Shown here piece after piece: positions 37,124 through 46,700 of a stretch of 64,000 nt of DNA. The stretch covers positions 310,001 through 374,000 of the forward strand of contig NZ_JAERQY020000004.1 in the NCBI RefSeq assembly GCF_016735495.2, given 5' to 3'. Both the position numbers and the translations under genes were made by a program. The stretch's first letter is position 1, and each line of letters opens with the position of its first letter. The DNA is from Lysobacter sp. MMG2 (lineage in GTDB: Bacteria > Pseudomonadota > Gammaproteobacteria > Xanthomonadales > Xanthomonadaceae). The notes beneath the pieces are model-generated. The model worked only from the letters and a program-made list of their open reading frames with translations. It was not told where the DNA came from and did not search any database.

Positions 37124-38056
37124 TCAGGGCTTGGCGTAGGGCGAGCTCATTCCCGGCGGCCGGCGCTTGAAGCGGCGGTGGATCCACAGGTACTGCGTCG
37201 GTGCTTCGCGCACCATCGCCTCGATCGCCGCGTTGACGCGCGCGCTGTCCACGGCCGCGTCGCTGGACGGGAACTCCGCCAGCGGGGCGCCCACGCGCAG
37301 CACGTAGTGCGCACCTTCGCGGCGATGGAAGAACGGCACCACGGCGCAGCCGCTCAGGCGCGAGAACTGGTGCGTGGCGGTGATCGTCGCCGCCGGCACG
37401 CCGAAGAACGGCGCGAACACCGTGTCCTTGCCGCGCATGTCCTGGTCCGGCGCATACCACAGGAAGCCGCCTTGCTTGAGGTGGCGGATGGCCGGGCGGA
37501 TCTCGTCGTTGGTGAACATCGCCTTGGCATAGCGCAGGCGGCCGCGCTTGACCGCCCATTCCATCACCGGGCTGCGGTGGCGGCGGTACATGCCGGTGAG
37601 CGGCAGGTGGTCGCACATCAGGCGGCCGCAGATCTCCAGCGTCATGAAGTGGCCCGAGACCATCAGCACGCCGCGGCCCTCCGCGCGGATCGCATCGAGT
37701 TGCTCCAGGCCCTCGATGCGCACCGTGCGCCGCATCGGCTCGACCGAACCCCACCATGCGCGGGCGAATTCGAAGAAGCCGATGCCTAGGTCGCGGAAGC
37801 TTTCGCGCAGGAGCCGTTCGCGTTCGCCCGGTGTCATTTCGGGAAAGCACAGCGCCAGGTTGATCTGCGCCGCGCGACGTCGAGCACCGGCCACGCGCAA
37901 CGCGACCGCGCCGATCATCCGGCCAAGCCCGCGTTGCACCGGCCAGGGGAGGCTTGCGCCCACGCACATCACGCCCAGCGCGAACCACATCGGCCAGTGG
38001 CGCGGGCCGAACGGTGGCGAAGGTGGCGTGGTGGGGGACTCGACTGCCTTGGGCAT
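37124..38056 (-). CDS. LpxL/HtrB-type lipid A acyltransferase
   Basis: 310 residues. An N-terminal hydrophobic anchor (WPMWFALGVMCVGASLPWP) leads to the lysophospholipid acyltransferase domain with HX4E catalytic motif (SGHFMTLEICGR), GMYRRHRSPVMEWAV, IRHLKQGGFLWYAPDQDMRG containing the conserved Asp-x-Asp region, and APFFGVPAATITATHQFSRL. It adds a secondary acyl chain to lipid A at the inner membrane. It is divergent from waaA and convergent with the O-antigen ligase gene. Lauroyl versus myristoyl specificity cannot be read from sequence. Confidence 0.9.
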   Translation of the reverse strand: MPKAVESPTTPPSPPFGPRHWPMWFALGVMCVGASLPWPVQRGLGRMIGAVALRVAGARRRAAQINLALCFPEMTPGERERLLRESFRDLGIGFFEFARAWWGSVEPMRRTVRIEGLEQLDAIRAEGRGVLMVSGHFMTLEICGRLMCDHLPLTGMYRRHRSPVMEWAVKRGRLRYAKAMFTNDEIRPAIRHLKQGGFLWYAPDQDMRGKDTVFAPFFGVPAATITATHQFSRLSGCAVVPFFHRREGAHYVLRVGAPLAEFPSSDAAVDSARVNAAIEAMVREAPTQYLWIHRRFKRRPPGMSSPYAKP

Positions 38057-38169
38057 GACGCGATTCTACGGGCCGACGCCCGCGCGCAGTAGACGCAAGG
38101 CCGGCATCGGCCGTGCGCATCGCGCGATCTCTTCGCCCGCTCGTCACGGGCTTCGCTATCCTAGTGCCG

Positions 38170-39468
38170 ATGCCGACGGACACCATCGAGCGCCTGCTGC
38201 GCGGCCTGTATTCGGTCGCCCTCTATCTGTTGGCACCCATCACGGTCTATCACCTGATCTGGCGTGGCCTTCGCCAACCGGCGTATTTCCTGCGCTGGCA
38301 GGAGCGCTATGCCTTCTACGGCGACACGCCGGCGATGCGCACGCTGTGGGTGCACGCGGTGTCGGTGGGCGAGGTCAACGCCGCCGTGCCGCTGGTCAAC
38401 GCGTTGCGCCGTGCGCGGCCGGACCTGCGCCTGCTCGTCACCACCATCACCCCCACCGGCTCCGAACGCGTGCAGGCGCTGTGGGGCGATGCGGTCGAAC
38501 ACGTCTACCTGCCGTACGACCTGCCCGGCGCGGTCGGACGCTTCCTCGCGCACTACCGCCCCCACGCCGCGCTGATCATGGAAACCGAACTGTGGCCGAG
38601 CCTGTTGTTCGGCTGCCGTGATGCGGGCATTCCCGCGGTGATCCTCAATGCGCGGTTGTCGGAGCGCTCGCTGCGCGGCTACCGCGTGCTCGCGCCGCTG
38701 GTGGCGCGCGCGCTACGCACCGTGCGCACCGTCGCCGCGCAGTCGCGCGCGGACGGCGAGCGCTTCGTGCGCCTGGGCGCGCGGCCGGAGCAGGTGCTCG
38801 AGGTCGGCAACCTCAAGTTCGACGTCGCCGTGCCCGAAGACCTGGCCGGTTTCGCCGCACGATGCCGCACGCACTGCGGTTCGCGCCCGGTGTGGATCGC
38901 GGCGAGCACGCACGAGGACGAAGAGCCGGCGGTCATCGCCATCCACCGTCAGTTGCGCGCGAAGTTTCCCGACCTGCTGATGCTGTGGGCGCCACGCCAT
39001 CCGGAACGTTTCCGCACCGTCGCCGACGCCGCGCGTGCATCGGGCTGGTCGGTGTCCACGCGCTCGCGCCAGCAGTGGCCGCAAGCGGACGACGCGGTGT
39101 TCGTCATCGACACGCTGGGCGAACTGATGAGTTTCTACGCCTGCGCCGACGTGGCGTTCGTCGGCGGCAGTCTGCAGGCGATCGGCGGACATAACCTGCT
39201 CGAACCGGCGGCGACCGGCACCGCGATCGTCACCGGCCCGCACCTGCATAACTTCGTCGAGATCGCCCAGCGTCTGGAAGACGCGGGCGCATTACGCGTG
39301 GTGCCCGACGCGGAGCGTGTCGAACAGGCGCTGGCGGAGTTGCTCGGCGATCCGCAGTTGCGTGAGCGCATGACCACCGCCGGCCGCGCGCTGGTGGAAA
39401 CCGGACGGGGCGCGCTGGCGCGCACGCTTCAACTGTTGCAGCCGCTGCTGCCGCCGCCGCCGGCCTGA
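38170..39468 (+). CDS. waaA: Kdo transferase (3-deoxy-D-manno-octulosonate transferase)
   Basis: 432 residues from ATG 38170. GT30 family: an N-terminal anchor (LLRGLYSVALYLLAPITVYH), the RWQERYAFYG stretch, TLWVHAVSVGEVNAAVPLVN, TTITPTGSERVQALWGDAVE, ALIMETELWPSLLFGCRDAG, GNLKFDVAVP, WIAASTHEDEEPAVIAIHRQ, LMLWAPRHPERF and FVGGSLQAIGGHNLLEPAAT. It transfers Kdo to lipid IVA at the cytoplasmic face, starting the LPS inner core. A strong terminator follows. Confidence 0.96.
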   Translation: MPTDTIERLLRGLYSVALYLLAPITVYHLIWRGLRQPAYFLRWQERYAFYGDTPAMRTLWVHAVSVGEVNAAVPLVNALRRARPDLRLLVTTITPTGSERVQALWGDAVEHVYLPYDLPGAVGRFLAHYRPHAALIMETELWPSLLFGCRDAGIPAVILNARLSERSLRGYRVLAPLVARALRTVRTVAAQSRADGERFVRLGARPEQVLEVGNLKFDVAVPEDLAGFAARCRTHCGSRPVWIAASTHEDEEPAVIAIHRQLRAKFPDLLMLWAPRHPERFRTVADAARASGWSVSTRSRQQWPQADDAVFVIDTLGELMSFYACADVAFVGGSLQAIGGHNLLEPAATGTAIVTGPHLHNFVEIAQRLEDAGALRVVPDAERVEQALAELLGDPQLRERMTTAGRALVETGRGALARTLQLLQPLLPPPPA

Positions 39469-39477
39469 TCCCCTGAA

Positions 39478-39511
39478 ACAGAAAACCGCCGGTGGGCCGG
39501 CGGTTTTCTGT
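39478..39511. terminator. Bidirectional terminator between waaA and tolC
   Basis: ACAGAAAACCGCCGG, loop TGGG, CCGGCGGTTTTCTGT: a 15-base perfect stem with A-rich and T-rich flanks, serving both convergent genes. Confidence 0.92.
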
Positions 39512-39550
39512 GTTTCGTCGCAGCGTCGGTGCCGTGTTGGCCCGGCGAGA

Positions 39551-40969
39551 TCAGCCCGGCACGTCGCCCGGGCGCAGCTGCGCTTCGGTGTCGACGGTGA
39601 GCAGGCGATTCACGTCCTGCACGTCGGCGATGTCGAGCGTGCCGGCGGCCTGCTCCAGCAGCAGGCGGCTCTGCAGGTGGTTGTAGCGCGCGCGGGCGAA
39701 ATTGAGCTGCGCGGCGAAGAGGTTGTTCTGGTTCTGCAGGACGTCCAGCACGGTGCGCGTACCGACTTCCAGGCCGACCTGCGAGGCGTCGTACGCGGCC
39801 TGTGCGGACACCAGCGCGAGGCGTCGAGCCTCGACTTCGCTGATGCTCGCCACCAGCGTCTGGTAGGCGTTGCGCGTGTTGCGGACCAGGGCGCGCTTCT
39901 GCTGCTCCAGCTCGTCCTGTGCGACATCGCGGCGGGCCAGCGCCTGGCGCACGCCGGACTGCACGGCGCCACCGGAGAAGATCGGCACCGACAGGGTCAG
40001 GCCGACCGACGGACCGAAGTTGCGGCCGTCGATATCGCGCGTGGTGTCGAGCACGGTGCGCTCGCCCCAGGTCTCGCTGTCGCCATACGAACCGTTGAGG
40101 TACAGGCGCGGCCAATGGCCGGCGCGGGCGGTTTCGACGTCGGCCTCGGTGGACTGCACCTGCAGGTCCTTGGCACGCAGCGCGGGATTGTTCTCGATCG
40201 CGGTCGTCACCCAGTTCTCGACGCCGGTCGCTTCCGGCATCGCGGGCTGGTAGTCCTTCGGCAGACCCTTGATGTTGCGGATCTCCTGGCCGGTGATTTC
40301 GGCCAGCGCCTGGTAGGAATCCTCGACGGCGTTGCGGGCCAGGATCGTGTTGGCGCGCGCGCTGTCGTACTGGGCGCGGGCTTCGTGCACGTCGGTGATC
40401 GGCGCCAGGCCGACTTCCAGTCGCTTGGAGGCGTAGTCGAACTGCTTCTTCAGCGCGGTTTCCGCGGCTTCGGCGGCGGCCAGCGATTCCAGCGCGATCA
40501 GCACGTTGAAGTACGCGGCCGAGGTGCGGGTGGTCAGGTCGTTGCCCGAGGCGGCGAGCTGGAAGTCCGCGGCCTGGCTCAGCGCCTTGGCACTCTTGTG
40601 GCGGGTGAAGTTGCCGCGGTCGTAGACCATCTGGCTCAGGTTCACGCCGGTGCTGCGCGTGGTGCTTTCCGTGTCGCTGTCGCCGGTGTTGATCGAGCCG
40701 TCTGCATTGATCGAAGTATTGCCCCGGCTGTAGCTGCGACCCTTGGTGATCTGGGCGTTGCCATCGAGCTGCGGCAGCATCGCCGCACGCGTCTGCACCG
40801 CGCCTTCCTTGACCGCCAGGCGGTTGGATTCGGCGGCCGCGAGTTGCGGGTCGGCCTGGCGTGCCAGCTCATAGGTCTGCAGGAGGTCTTCGGCGGAGGC
40901 CGTGGCCGGCAACAGGGCCGACAGGCTCACGGCTGCAGCGAGGGCGATGACGAGCGGGCGGCGGATCAT
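39551..40969 (-). CDS. tolC: TolC-family outer-membrane efflux channel
   Basis: 472 residues. Signal peptide PLVIALAAAVSLSALLPATASA. Two outer-membrane-efflux repeats: EDLLQTYELARQADPQLAAA, LTTRTSAAYFNVLIALESLA, TDVHEARAQYDSARANTILA, and the second repeat VGLTLSVPIFSGGAVQSGVR, VEVGTRTVLDVLQNQNNLFA-like coil (LEVGTRTVLDVLQNQNNLFA). It ends in a short acidic tail. A trimeric outer-membrane exit duct for RND, ABC or type I secretion pumps, possibly serving the RND pump 2 kb away. The next gene upstream is the PCMT-like gene. Confidence 0.95.
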   Translation of the reverse strand: MIRRPLVIALAAAVSLSALLPATASAEDLLQTYELARQADPQLAAAESNRLAVKEGAVQTRAAMLPQLDGNAQITKGRSYSRGNTSINADGSINTGDSDTESTTRSTGVNLSQMVYDRGNFTRHKSAKALSQAADFQLAASGNDLTTRTSAAYFNVLIALESLAAAEAAETALKKQFDYASKRLEVGLAPITDVHEARAQYDSARANTILARNAVEDSYQALAEITGQEIRNIKGLPKDYQPAMPEATGVENWVTTAIENNPALRAKDLQVQSTEADVETARAGHWPRLYLNGSYGDSETWGERTVLDTTRDIDGRNFGPSVGLTLSVPIFSGGAVQSGVRQALARRDVAQDELEQQKRALVRNTRNAYQTLVASISEVEARRLALVSAQAAYDASQVGLEVGTRTVLDVLQNQNNLFAAQLNFARARYNHLQSRLLLEQAAGTLDIADVQDVNRLLTVDTEAQLRPGDVPG

Positions 40970-41043
40970 GCGAGGTCCTTATCCGTTTTGGCGTTCTTAT
41001 GGAGCCGCCCGCGTACGTCAGGCAGGCGTATGGGGGTATCGCG

Positions 41044-41700
41044 TCAGAACTTGAACGTCGGGGCGGGGGCCGCACCGGCGAGGTAGGGAAGATAGGTTTC
41101 GAACAACGATTGGATGCGCGGAGCGTTGACATCGTTGCGCACCAGCACCGCTTCCATCGCCGGCGAACGGCCGCGCACCGCGAACAGGCGGCCGTCGGGC
41201 TGGAGCCAGTCGATGAAACGCTGCGGGATCGTGTCGACGGCACCGGCGACCAGGATCGCGCTGAAGCGGCGATCGGTGATCCAGGTCAGCGCGTCGGCGA
41301 CGATCACCTGGGCATTGTCCACGCCCTGCTCCGACAGCGAGGCGACGGTGGCCTTGGCCAGATCGGCATGGCGCTCCAGCGCGACGACTTCGCGCGCCAG
41401 GCGGCCGGCGCAGGCGGTGAGGTAGCCGCTGCCATCGCCGATGACCAGCACTTCGTCCGAGGGATCCAGCGCCAGCGCCTGCAGCGCACGGCCCTGGACC
41501 ACCGGCTTGATGGCGAACTCGCCGTGGCCCACCGGCAACGCCAGGTCGGCGTAGGCCAGGTTGCGGTGCTCCTGCGGGAGGAAGGCCTCGCGCGGCAACG
41601 TCGCCATCACGTCGAGCACGCGCGGATCGAGCACGTCCCAGGGACGTACCTGCTGCTCGACCATCAACTCGCGTGCCTTGTTGTAATCCATGGGGTTCAT
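41044..41700 (-). CDS. Protein-L-isoaspartate O-methyltransferase-like protein
   Basis: 218 residues. Rossmann methyltransferase of the PCMT family: RELMVEQQVRPWDVLDPRVL, ATLPREAFLPQEHRNLAYAD, LPVGHGEFAIKPVVQGRALQ, motif I DEVLVIGDGSGYLTACAGRL, VVALERHADLAKATVASLSE, and FSAILVAGAVDTIPQRFIDW. True Pcm has a TISQP-type active-site loop after GHGQ; here it is FAIKP, so repair of isoaspartyl residues is uncertain. Start: ATG 41700; the ATG three codons later is possible. Upstream of tolC by 74 bases, on the same strand, so it is probably in one operon with it. Confidence 0.8.
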   Translation of the reverse strand: MNPMDYNKARELMVEQQVRPWDVLDPRVLDVMATLPREAFLPQEHRNLAYADLALPVGHGEFAIKPVVQGRALQALALDPSDEVLVIGDGSGYLTACAGRLAREVVALERHADLAKATVASLSEQGVDNAQVIVADALTWITDRRFSAILVAGAVDTIPQRFIDWLQPDGRLFAVRGRSPAMEAVLVRNDVNAPRIQSLFETYLPYLAGAAPAPTFKF

Positions 41701-41827
41701 CGGGTGTTTCTCGCGCGGAAGACCGCGAATTGTACCGGGAATGCCACTACCGGCCGTCACGGGCGCGGCGCACAGGATGGCGTTGCGCCCCATGCAGACT
41801 GAGTGCCAGAAGTAACCGAGACGGATG

Positions 41828-42553
41828 TCATCGCCGCGACCGGCTCGCCGGCGCCGCGTGTTCGGGCGCGCGATCACGGACCTGATAGGCGCGCAGGAAC
41901 AGGTCCACTGCCGAGGCCAGGTGCGCCCGGATTTCCTCCTCGCCGGGCCCGGGGCCGCCGAACACCAGACAGGAATGCGGTTCGCCCTTGAGCAGGCTGA
42001 AGAATTGGCCGGCCGCACGCGGCACGTCCTGGATGTCGAGCTCCCCGGCCGCGATGCGTCGCTCCAGCAGCGCAGCGAAATCTCCCTGCACGCGCAGCGG
42101 ACCGGCTTCCCAGAACAGCTTGGGCAGGCCGGAATTGGCCATCTGCGGCGAGCACAGCATGCGGTGCCCGGCGACGGCTTCCGGCGCGGTCACCATGGAA
42201 TAGAACGCCTGGGCGATCTCCATCAACCGTTCGCGCAGGGGCATGTCGGGCGAGGGTTCAAACAGCGAGGACGGCAGGGACAGGTCGCAGTGCGACTCCA
42301 CCGCGGCGAGGAACAACGCGTCCTTGTCGCCGAAGTGGCTGTAGACGGTCAGCTTGGAAACGCCGGCTTCGGCGGCGATCTGGTCCATGCTCGCGCCGTC
42401 GAATCCATGCTGAGTAAACATTCTTTTCGCCGCCTCCAGGATGGCGGCGCGCTTGCCCATGTCCTTCGGGCGGCCGGGGCCGGCCGCTTTGGGGGCCTTC
42501 GGCGGACTGGCGGCGCCCGAGCGGGGCGCGGCGGGCTGGCGAGAAACAGGCAT
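41828..42553 (-). CDS. TetR/AcrR-family transcriptional repressor
   Basis: 241 residues. A basic Pro/Ala-rich tail of about 30 residues precedes the TetR helix-turn-helix (RAAILEAAKRMFTQHGFDGA, SMDQIAAEAGVSKLTVYSHF, GDKDALFLAAVESHC). The ligand domain follows (LPSSLFEPSPDMPLRERLME). It is divergent from the RND adaptor gene, with a shared 78-base AT-rich promoter region containing a GTACC-N4-GGTAC palindrome. It probably represses the efflux operon and itself, released by a pump substrate. Confidence 0.92.
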   Translation of the reverse strand: MPVSRQPAAPRSGAASPPKAPKAAGPGRPKDMGKRAAILEAAKRMFTQHGFDGASMDQIAAEAGVSKLTVYSHFGDKDALFLAAVESHCDLSLPSSLFEPSPDMPLRERLMEIAQAFYSMVTAPEAVAGHRMLCSPQMANSGLPKLFWEAGPLRVQGDFAALLERRIAAGELDIQDVPRAAGQFFSLLKGEPHSCLVFGGPGPGEEEIRAHLASAVDLFLRAYQVRDRAPEHAAPASRSRR

Positions 42554-42591
42554 GCTGGCAATACTAGACTAATGAGTTTGATATTTATACA

Positions 42592-42605
42592 GTACCCACA
42601 GGTAC
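42592..42605. promoter_or_regulatory. TetR operator candidate
   Basis: Perfect inverted repeat GTACC-CACA-GGTAC within the AT-rich divergent promoter region. Flanking TATTTATAC and ATTAATTAA provide possible -10 elements in both directions. Confidence 0.5.
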
Positions 42606-42631
42606 ATTAATTAACCGCAGGGACCCCCGCA

Positions 42632-43765
42632 ATGCGCAGTTCTTCCCCCGCTGCGTTCCGCCTGAGTGCATGGACGCTGGCCGGACTCCTTCCCTTGCTG
42701 CTCGGCGCCTGCGGGCGCGGAGGCGCTGTCGAAGAAGCCCCCAGGCCCGTACTGGTGACCCATCCGGTCGCCTCGGATCACACCGCCACCGCGTTTGCCG
42801 GTGATGTCCGTGCCCGCGAAGAGAGCCCGCTCTCGTTCCGCGTCGGCGGCAAGCTCGTACAGCGCAATGTCGATGTCGGCGATCACGTGCGCGCCGGCCA
42901 GGTGCTGGCGACCCTCGATCCCGGCGATCTGCAGGCGCAGGCCCGCGCCGCACAGGCGCAGCTCGCGGCCGCCGAAGCTGAACTCGGCCGTGCCCGCGCC
43001 GACCAGGCCCGCTTCGCCAAACTCGCCGGCGAGCAACTGGTGAGCAAGTCCACGCTCGACGCGCAGAATGCCGCCGCCACCGCCGCGCAGGGCCAGGTCA
43101 ACGCCGCGCGTGCCGAACTCGACGTCGCGCGTAACCAGGCCGCCTATTCTCAACTGCGTGCCACGCGCGATGGCGTGATCGCCGGGCGCCAGGCCGAAGC
43201 CGGCCAGGTGGTCGCGGCCGGGCAATCGGTGTTCACGCTGGCCGCCGATGGCGTGCGCGAGGTGGCCTTCGCGCTGCCGGAAGGCATGGTCGCCAACGTC
43301 CGCGCGGGGCAGCCGGTGCAGGTCGAGGCCTGGTCACAGCCGGGCCGCCGCTGGAACGGCCGGATCCGCGAGATCTCGCCCGCCGCCGATCCCGCATCGC
43401 GCACCTTCGCCGCGCGCGTCACCGTCGATGCGCCGGCCGGTGCGATCGAACTGGGCCAGAGCGCACGCGTCTACCTGCCCACCAACGGCAACGGCGGATT
43501 GAGCGTGCCGATCGCCGCCCTGCAGCGCGAGAACGGCAAGGCTTCGGTGTTCGTCGTCGACATGAAGACCTCCACGGTCAGGCTGCGTCCGGTGCAGATC
43601 GGCGTGTACGGCGAGAACCGCGTGCCGGTGAAGGCCGGCATGGACGCCAACGACTGGGTCGTCGCCGCCGGTGGCCATCTGCTGCGTGACGGGCAGAAAG
43701 TGCAGCCGGTCGATCGCGACAACCGTCCGGTCGCCGGCGCGGTCGCCGCCGCCGCCGAGCGCTGA
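42632..43765 (+). CDS. RND efflux periplasmic adaptor (membrane-fusion lipoprotein)
   Basis: 377 residues. Lipoprotein signal peptide with lipobox LLGACG (Cys about 27). HlyD-like adaptor: barrel-sandwich halves ESPLSFRVGGKLVQRNVDVG and RATRDGVIAGRQAEAGQVVA around an alpha-hairpin (QAQARAAQAQLAAAEAELGR, then STLDAQNAAATAAQGQVNA). Beta-barrel and membrane-proximal parts follow (GIRRWNGRI-type segment seen as GRRWNGRIREISPAADPASR). It links the pump at 43773 with an outer-membrane channel such as TolC. Confidence 0.94.
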   Translation: MRSSSPAAFRLSAWTLAGLLPLLLGACGRGGAVEEAPRPVLVTHPVASDHTATAFAGDVRAREESPLSFRVGGKLVQRNVDVGDHVRAGQVLATLDPGDLQAQARAAQAQLAAAEAELGRARADQARFAKLAGEQLVSKSTLDAQNAAATAAQGQVNAARAELDVARNQAAYSQLRATRDGVIAGRQAEAGQVVAAGQSVFTLAADGVREVAFALPEGMVANVRAGQPVQVEAWSQPGRRWNGRIREISPAADPASRTFAARVTVDAPAGAIELGQSARVYLPTNGNGGLSVPIAALQRENGKASVFVVDMKTSTVRLRPVQIGVYGENRVPVKAGMDANDWVVAAGGHLLRDGQKVQPVDRDNRPVAGAVAAAAER

Positions 43766-43772
43766 GGCCCGC

Positions 43773-46700
43773 ATGCGCTTCAACCTCTCCGAATGGGCGC
43801 TGCGCCACCGCAGCCTGATCGTCTACGCGATGCTGGTGATGGCGATCGCCGGTACGTTCTCGTACCTGCGCCTGGGCCGCAGCGAGGACCCGGCCTTCAC
43901 CTTCAAGGCGATGGTGATCCGCACGATCTGGCCGGGCGCGACCGCCGAGGAAGTCTCGCGCCAGGTCACCGAGCGCATCGAAAAGAAGCTGATGGAGACC
44001 GGCCAGTACGAGTTCATCCGCTCGTACTCGCGCGCAGGCGAATCGCAGGTGATCTTCGTCGCGAAGGACTCGCTGCGTTCGAAGGACATCCAGCCGCTGT
44101 GGTACCAGGTGCGCAAGAAGATCGGCGACATCCGGCCGACGCTGCCGGGCGACATCGTCGGCCCGTTCTTCAACGACGAGTTCGGCGACACCTTCGGCAA
44201 CATCTACGCGCTCACCGGCAAGGGTTTCGACTACGCCGTGCTCAAGGACTACGCCGAGCGCGTGCAGCTGCAACTGCAGAAGCAGCCCGACGTGGGCAAG
44301 ATCGAGCTGTTCGGCGTGCAGGACGAGAAGGTCTGGGTCGAGCTGTCGAACGTGAAGCTCGCGACCCTCGGTGTTCCGGCCGCTGCCGTGCAGCAGGCGC
44401 TGGACGAACAGAACGCGATGGTGCCGGCCGGATTCTTCGAAACCGGCAGCACGCGCGTCGCGCTGCGCGTGGGCGGCAAGTTCAAGTCGGTCGAGGAGAT
44501 CCGCGAGTTCCCGATCCGCGTGGGCGACCGCACGTTCCGTCTGGCCGACGTGGCCGATGTGAAGCGCGGCTTCTCCGACCCGCCGGCGCCGCGCATGCGC
44601 TTCATGGGCGAGGACGCGATCGGCATCGGCGTGGCGATGAAGGAGGGCGGCGACATCCTCAAGCTCGGCAAGCGGCTGGAGGTGGAGTTCGCCAACCTGC
44701 AGAAGACGCTGCCGGCCGGCATGGAACTGCGCAAGGTCGCCGACCAGCCCGCGGCCGTGACCGAATCGGTCGGCGAGTTCATCCGCGTGCTGTCCGAAGC
44801 CGTCGCCATCGTGCTGCTGGTGAGCTTCTTCTCGCTCGGCCTGCGCACGGGCTTTGTCGTCGCGCTGTCGATCCCGCTGGTGCTGGCGATGACCTTCGCC
44901 GTGATGGACCTGTTCGGCGTGGGCCTGCACAAGATCTCGCTGGGCGCGCTGGTGCTGGCGCTGGGCCTGCTCGTGGACGACGCGATCATCGCGGTGGAGA
45001 TGATGGCCATCAAGATGGAGCAGGGATTCAGCCGACTGAAGGCCGCGGCATTTGCGTGGGATTCCACCGCGTTCCCGATGCTCACCGGCACGCTCATCAC
45101 GGCGGCCGGCTTCCTGCCGATCGCCACGGCGAAGTCGAGCACCGGCGAGTACACGCGTTCGCTGTTCGAAGTGGTGACGATCGCGCTGCTGGTGTCGTGG
45201 GTGGCGGCCGTTGCCTTCATCCCGTACCTGGGCGACAAGCTGCTGCCCGATTACGGTCATGCGGCCAAGCCGATGAAGCCCGGCTCGATTCCGCATCGTT
45301 GGCACGCTTTCCGCGAGCGCATCGCCAGCCGTTTCCCGGCACTGCACGATTACATCGCGCCCAAGCCGCCGATCGACGGCCACGCCCACGATCCCTACGC
45401 GACGAAGTTCTACGTGCACTTCCGCCAATGGGTGACGTTCTGTGTGCGCCGGCGCTGGCTGGTGATCGGCATCACCGTGGCGGCATTCGTCGCGTCGATC
45501 TTCATGTTCCGCTTCGTGCCGCAGCAGTTCTTCCCGGATTCCACGCGTCCTGAACTGATGGTCGACATGGAACTGGCCGAAGGCAGCTCGCTGCGCGCGA
45601 CCACCGAACAGGCGCAGCGCTTCGAGAAGATCCTCAAGGAACGCAAGGATCTGGCGAACTTCGTCGCCTACGTCGGCACCGGTTCGCCGCGTTACTACCT
45701 GCCGCTGGACCAGCAGCTGCCCGCGGCGAACTTCGCCCAGTTCGTGCTGACGCCGAAGGACCTGGAGTCGCGCGAGACGATCCGCCAGTGGCTGATCGAC
45801 GATGTCTTCCAGCGTTTCCCCGAGCTGCAGATGCGTGTGACGCGACTGGAGAACGGACCGCCGGTGGGCTATCCGGTGCAGTTCCGCGTGTCGGGCGAGC
45901 ACATCGACCAGGTGCGCCGCATCGCCTACCAGGCGCGCGAGAAGATCCGCGAGAACCCGCACGTGGTGAACGTCAACCTCGACTGGGACGAGCCGAACAA
46001 GGTCGTGCGCCTGGTCGTGGACCAGGAGCGCGCACGCGCGCTGGGCGTGAGCTCGGCGCGGCTGTCGCAGTTCCTGTCGAGCTCGCTGTCGGGTTCGCAC
46101 ATCAGCACCTACCGCGAAGGCAACGAGCTGATCGAGATGCTCCTGCGCGGCCCGGAGGAAGAACGTCTGCGCCTGGAAATGCTCGGCAGCCTGATGGTGC
46201 CGACCGAGAGCGGCAAGAGCGTGCCGCTGACGCAGATCGCCACGCTCGATTACGGCTTCGAGGAAGGCATCATCTGGCATCGCGATCGCCAGCCGACGAT
46301 GACCGTGCGCGCCGACATCTACGACGGCACGCAGCCGGCCACCGTGACCGCGCAGATCTCGCCGACGCTGGACGCGTTGCGCGCGCAGCTGCCGTACGGC
46401 TATTCGATCGACATCGGCGGCAGCGTGGAGGATTCCGCGCGCGGTCAGAAGTCGATCAACGCCGGCATGCCGCTGTTCGTGTTCGTGGTGTTCACGCTGC
46501 TGATGCTGCAGCTGCGCAGCTTCTCGCGCAGCTTCATGGTGCTGCTGACCGCGCCGCTGGGCTTGATCGGCGTGACGCTGTTCCTGCTGGTGTTCCGCGT
46601 GCCGTTCGGCTTCGTGGCGATGCTGGGCACGATCGCGCTGGCGGGCATGATCATGCGCAATTCGGTGATCCTGGTGGACCAGATCGAGCACGACATCGGT

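Noticed and set aside
43578..46691. Very long minus-strand open frame opposite the RND permease
   Set aside because: It is His/Arg/Gln-rich with no domain and lies wholly antisense to a clear RND pump; high-GC codon bias creates such frames.
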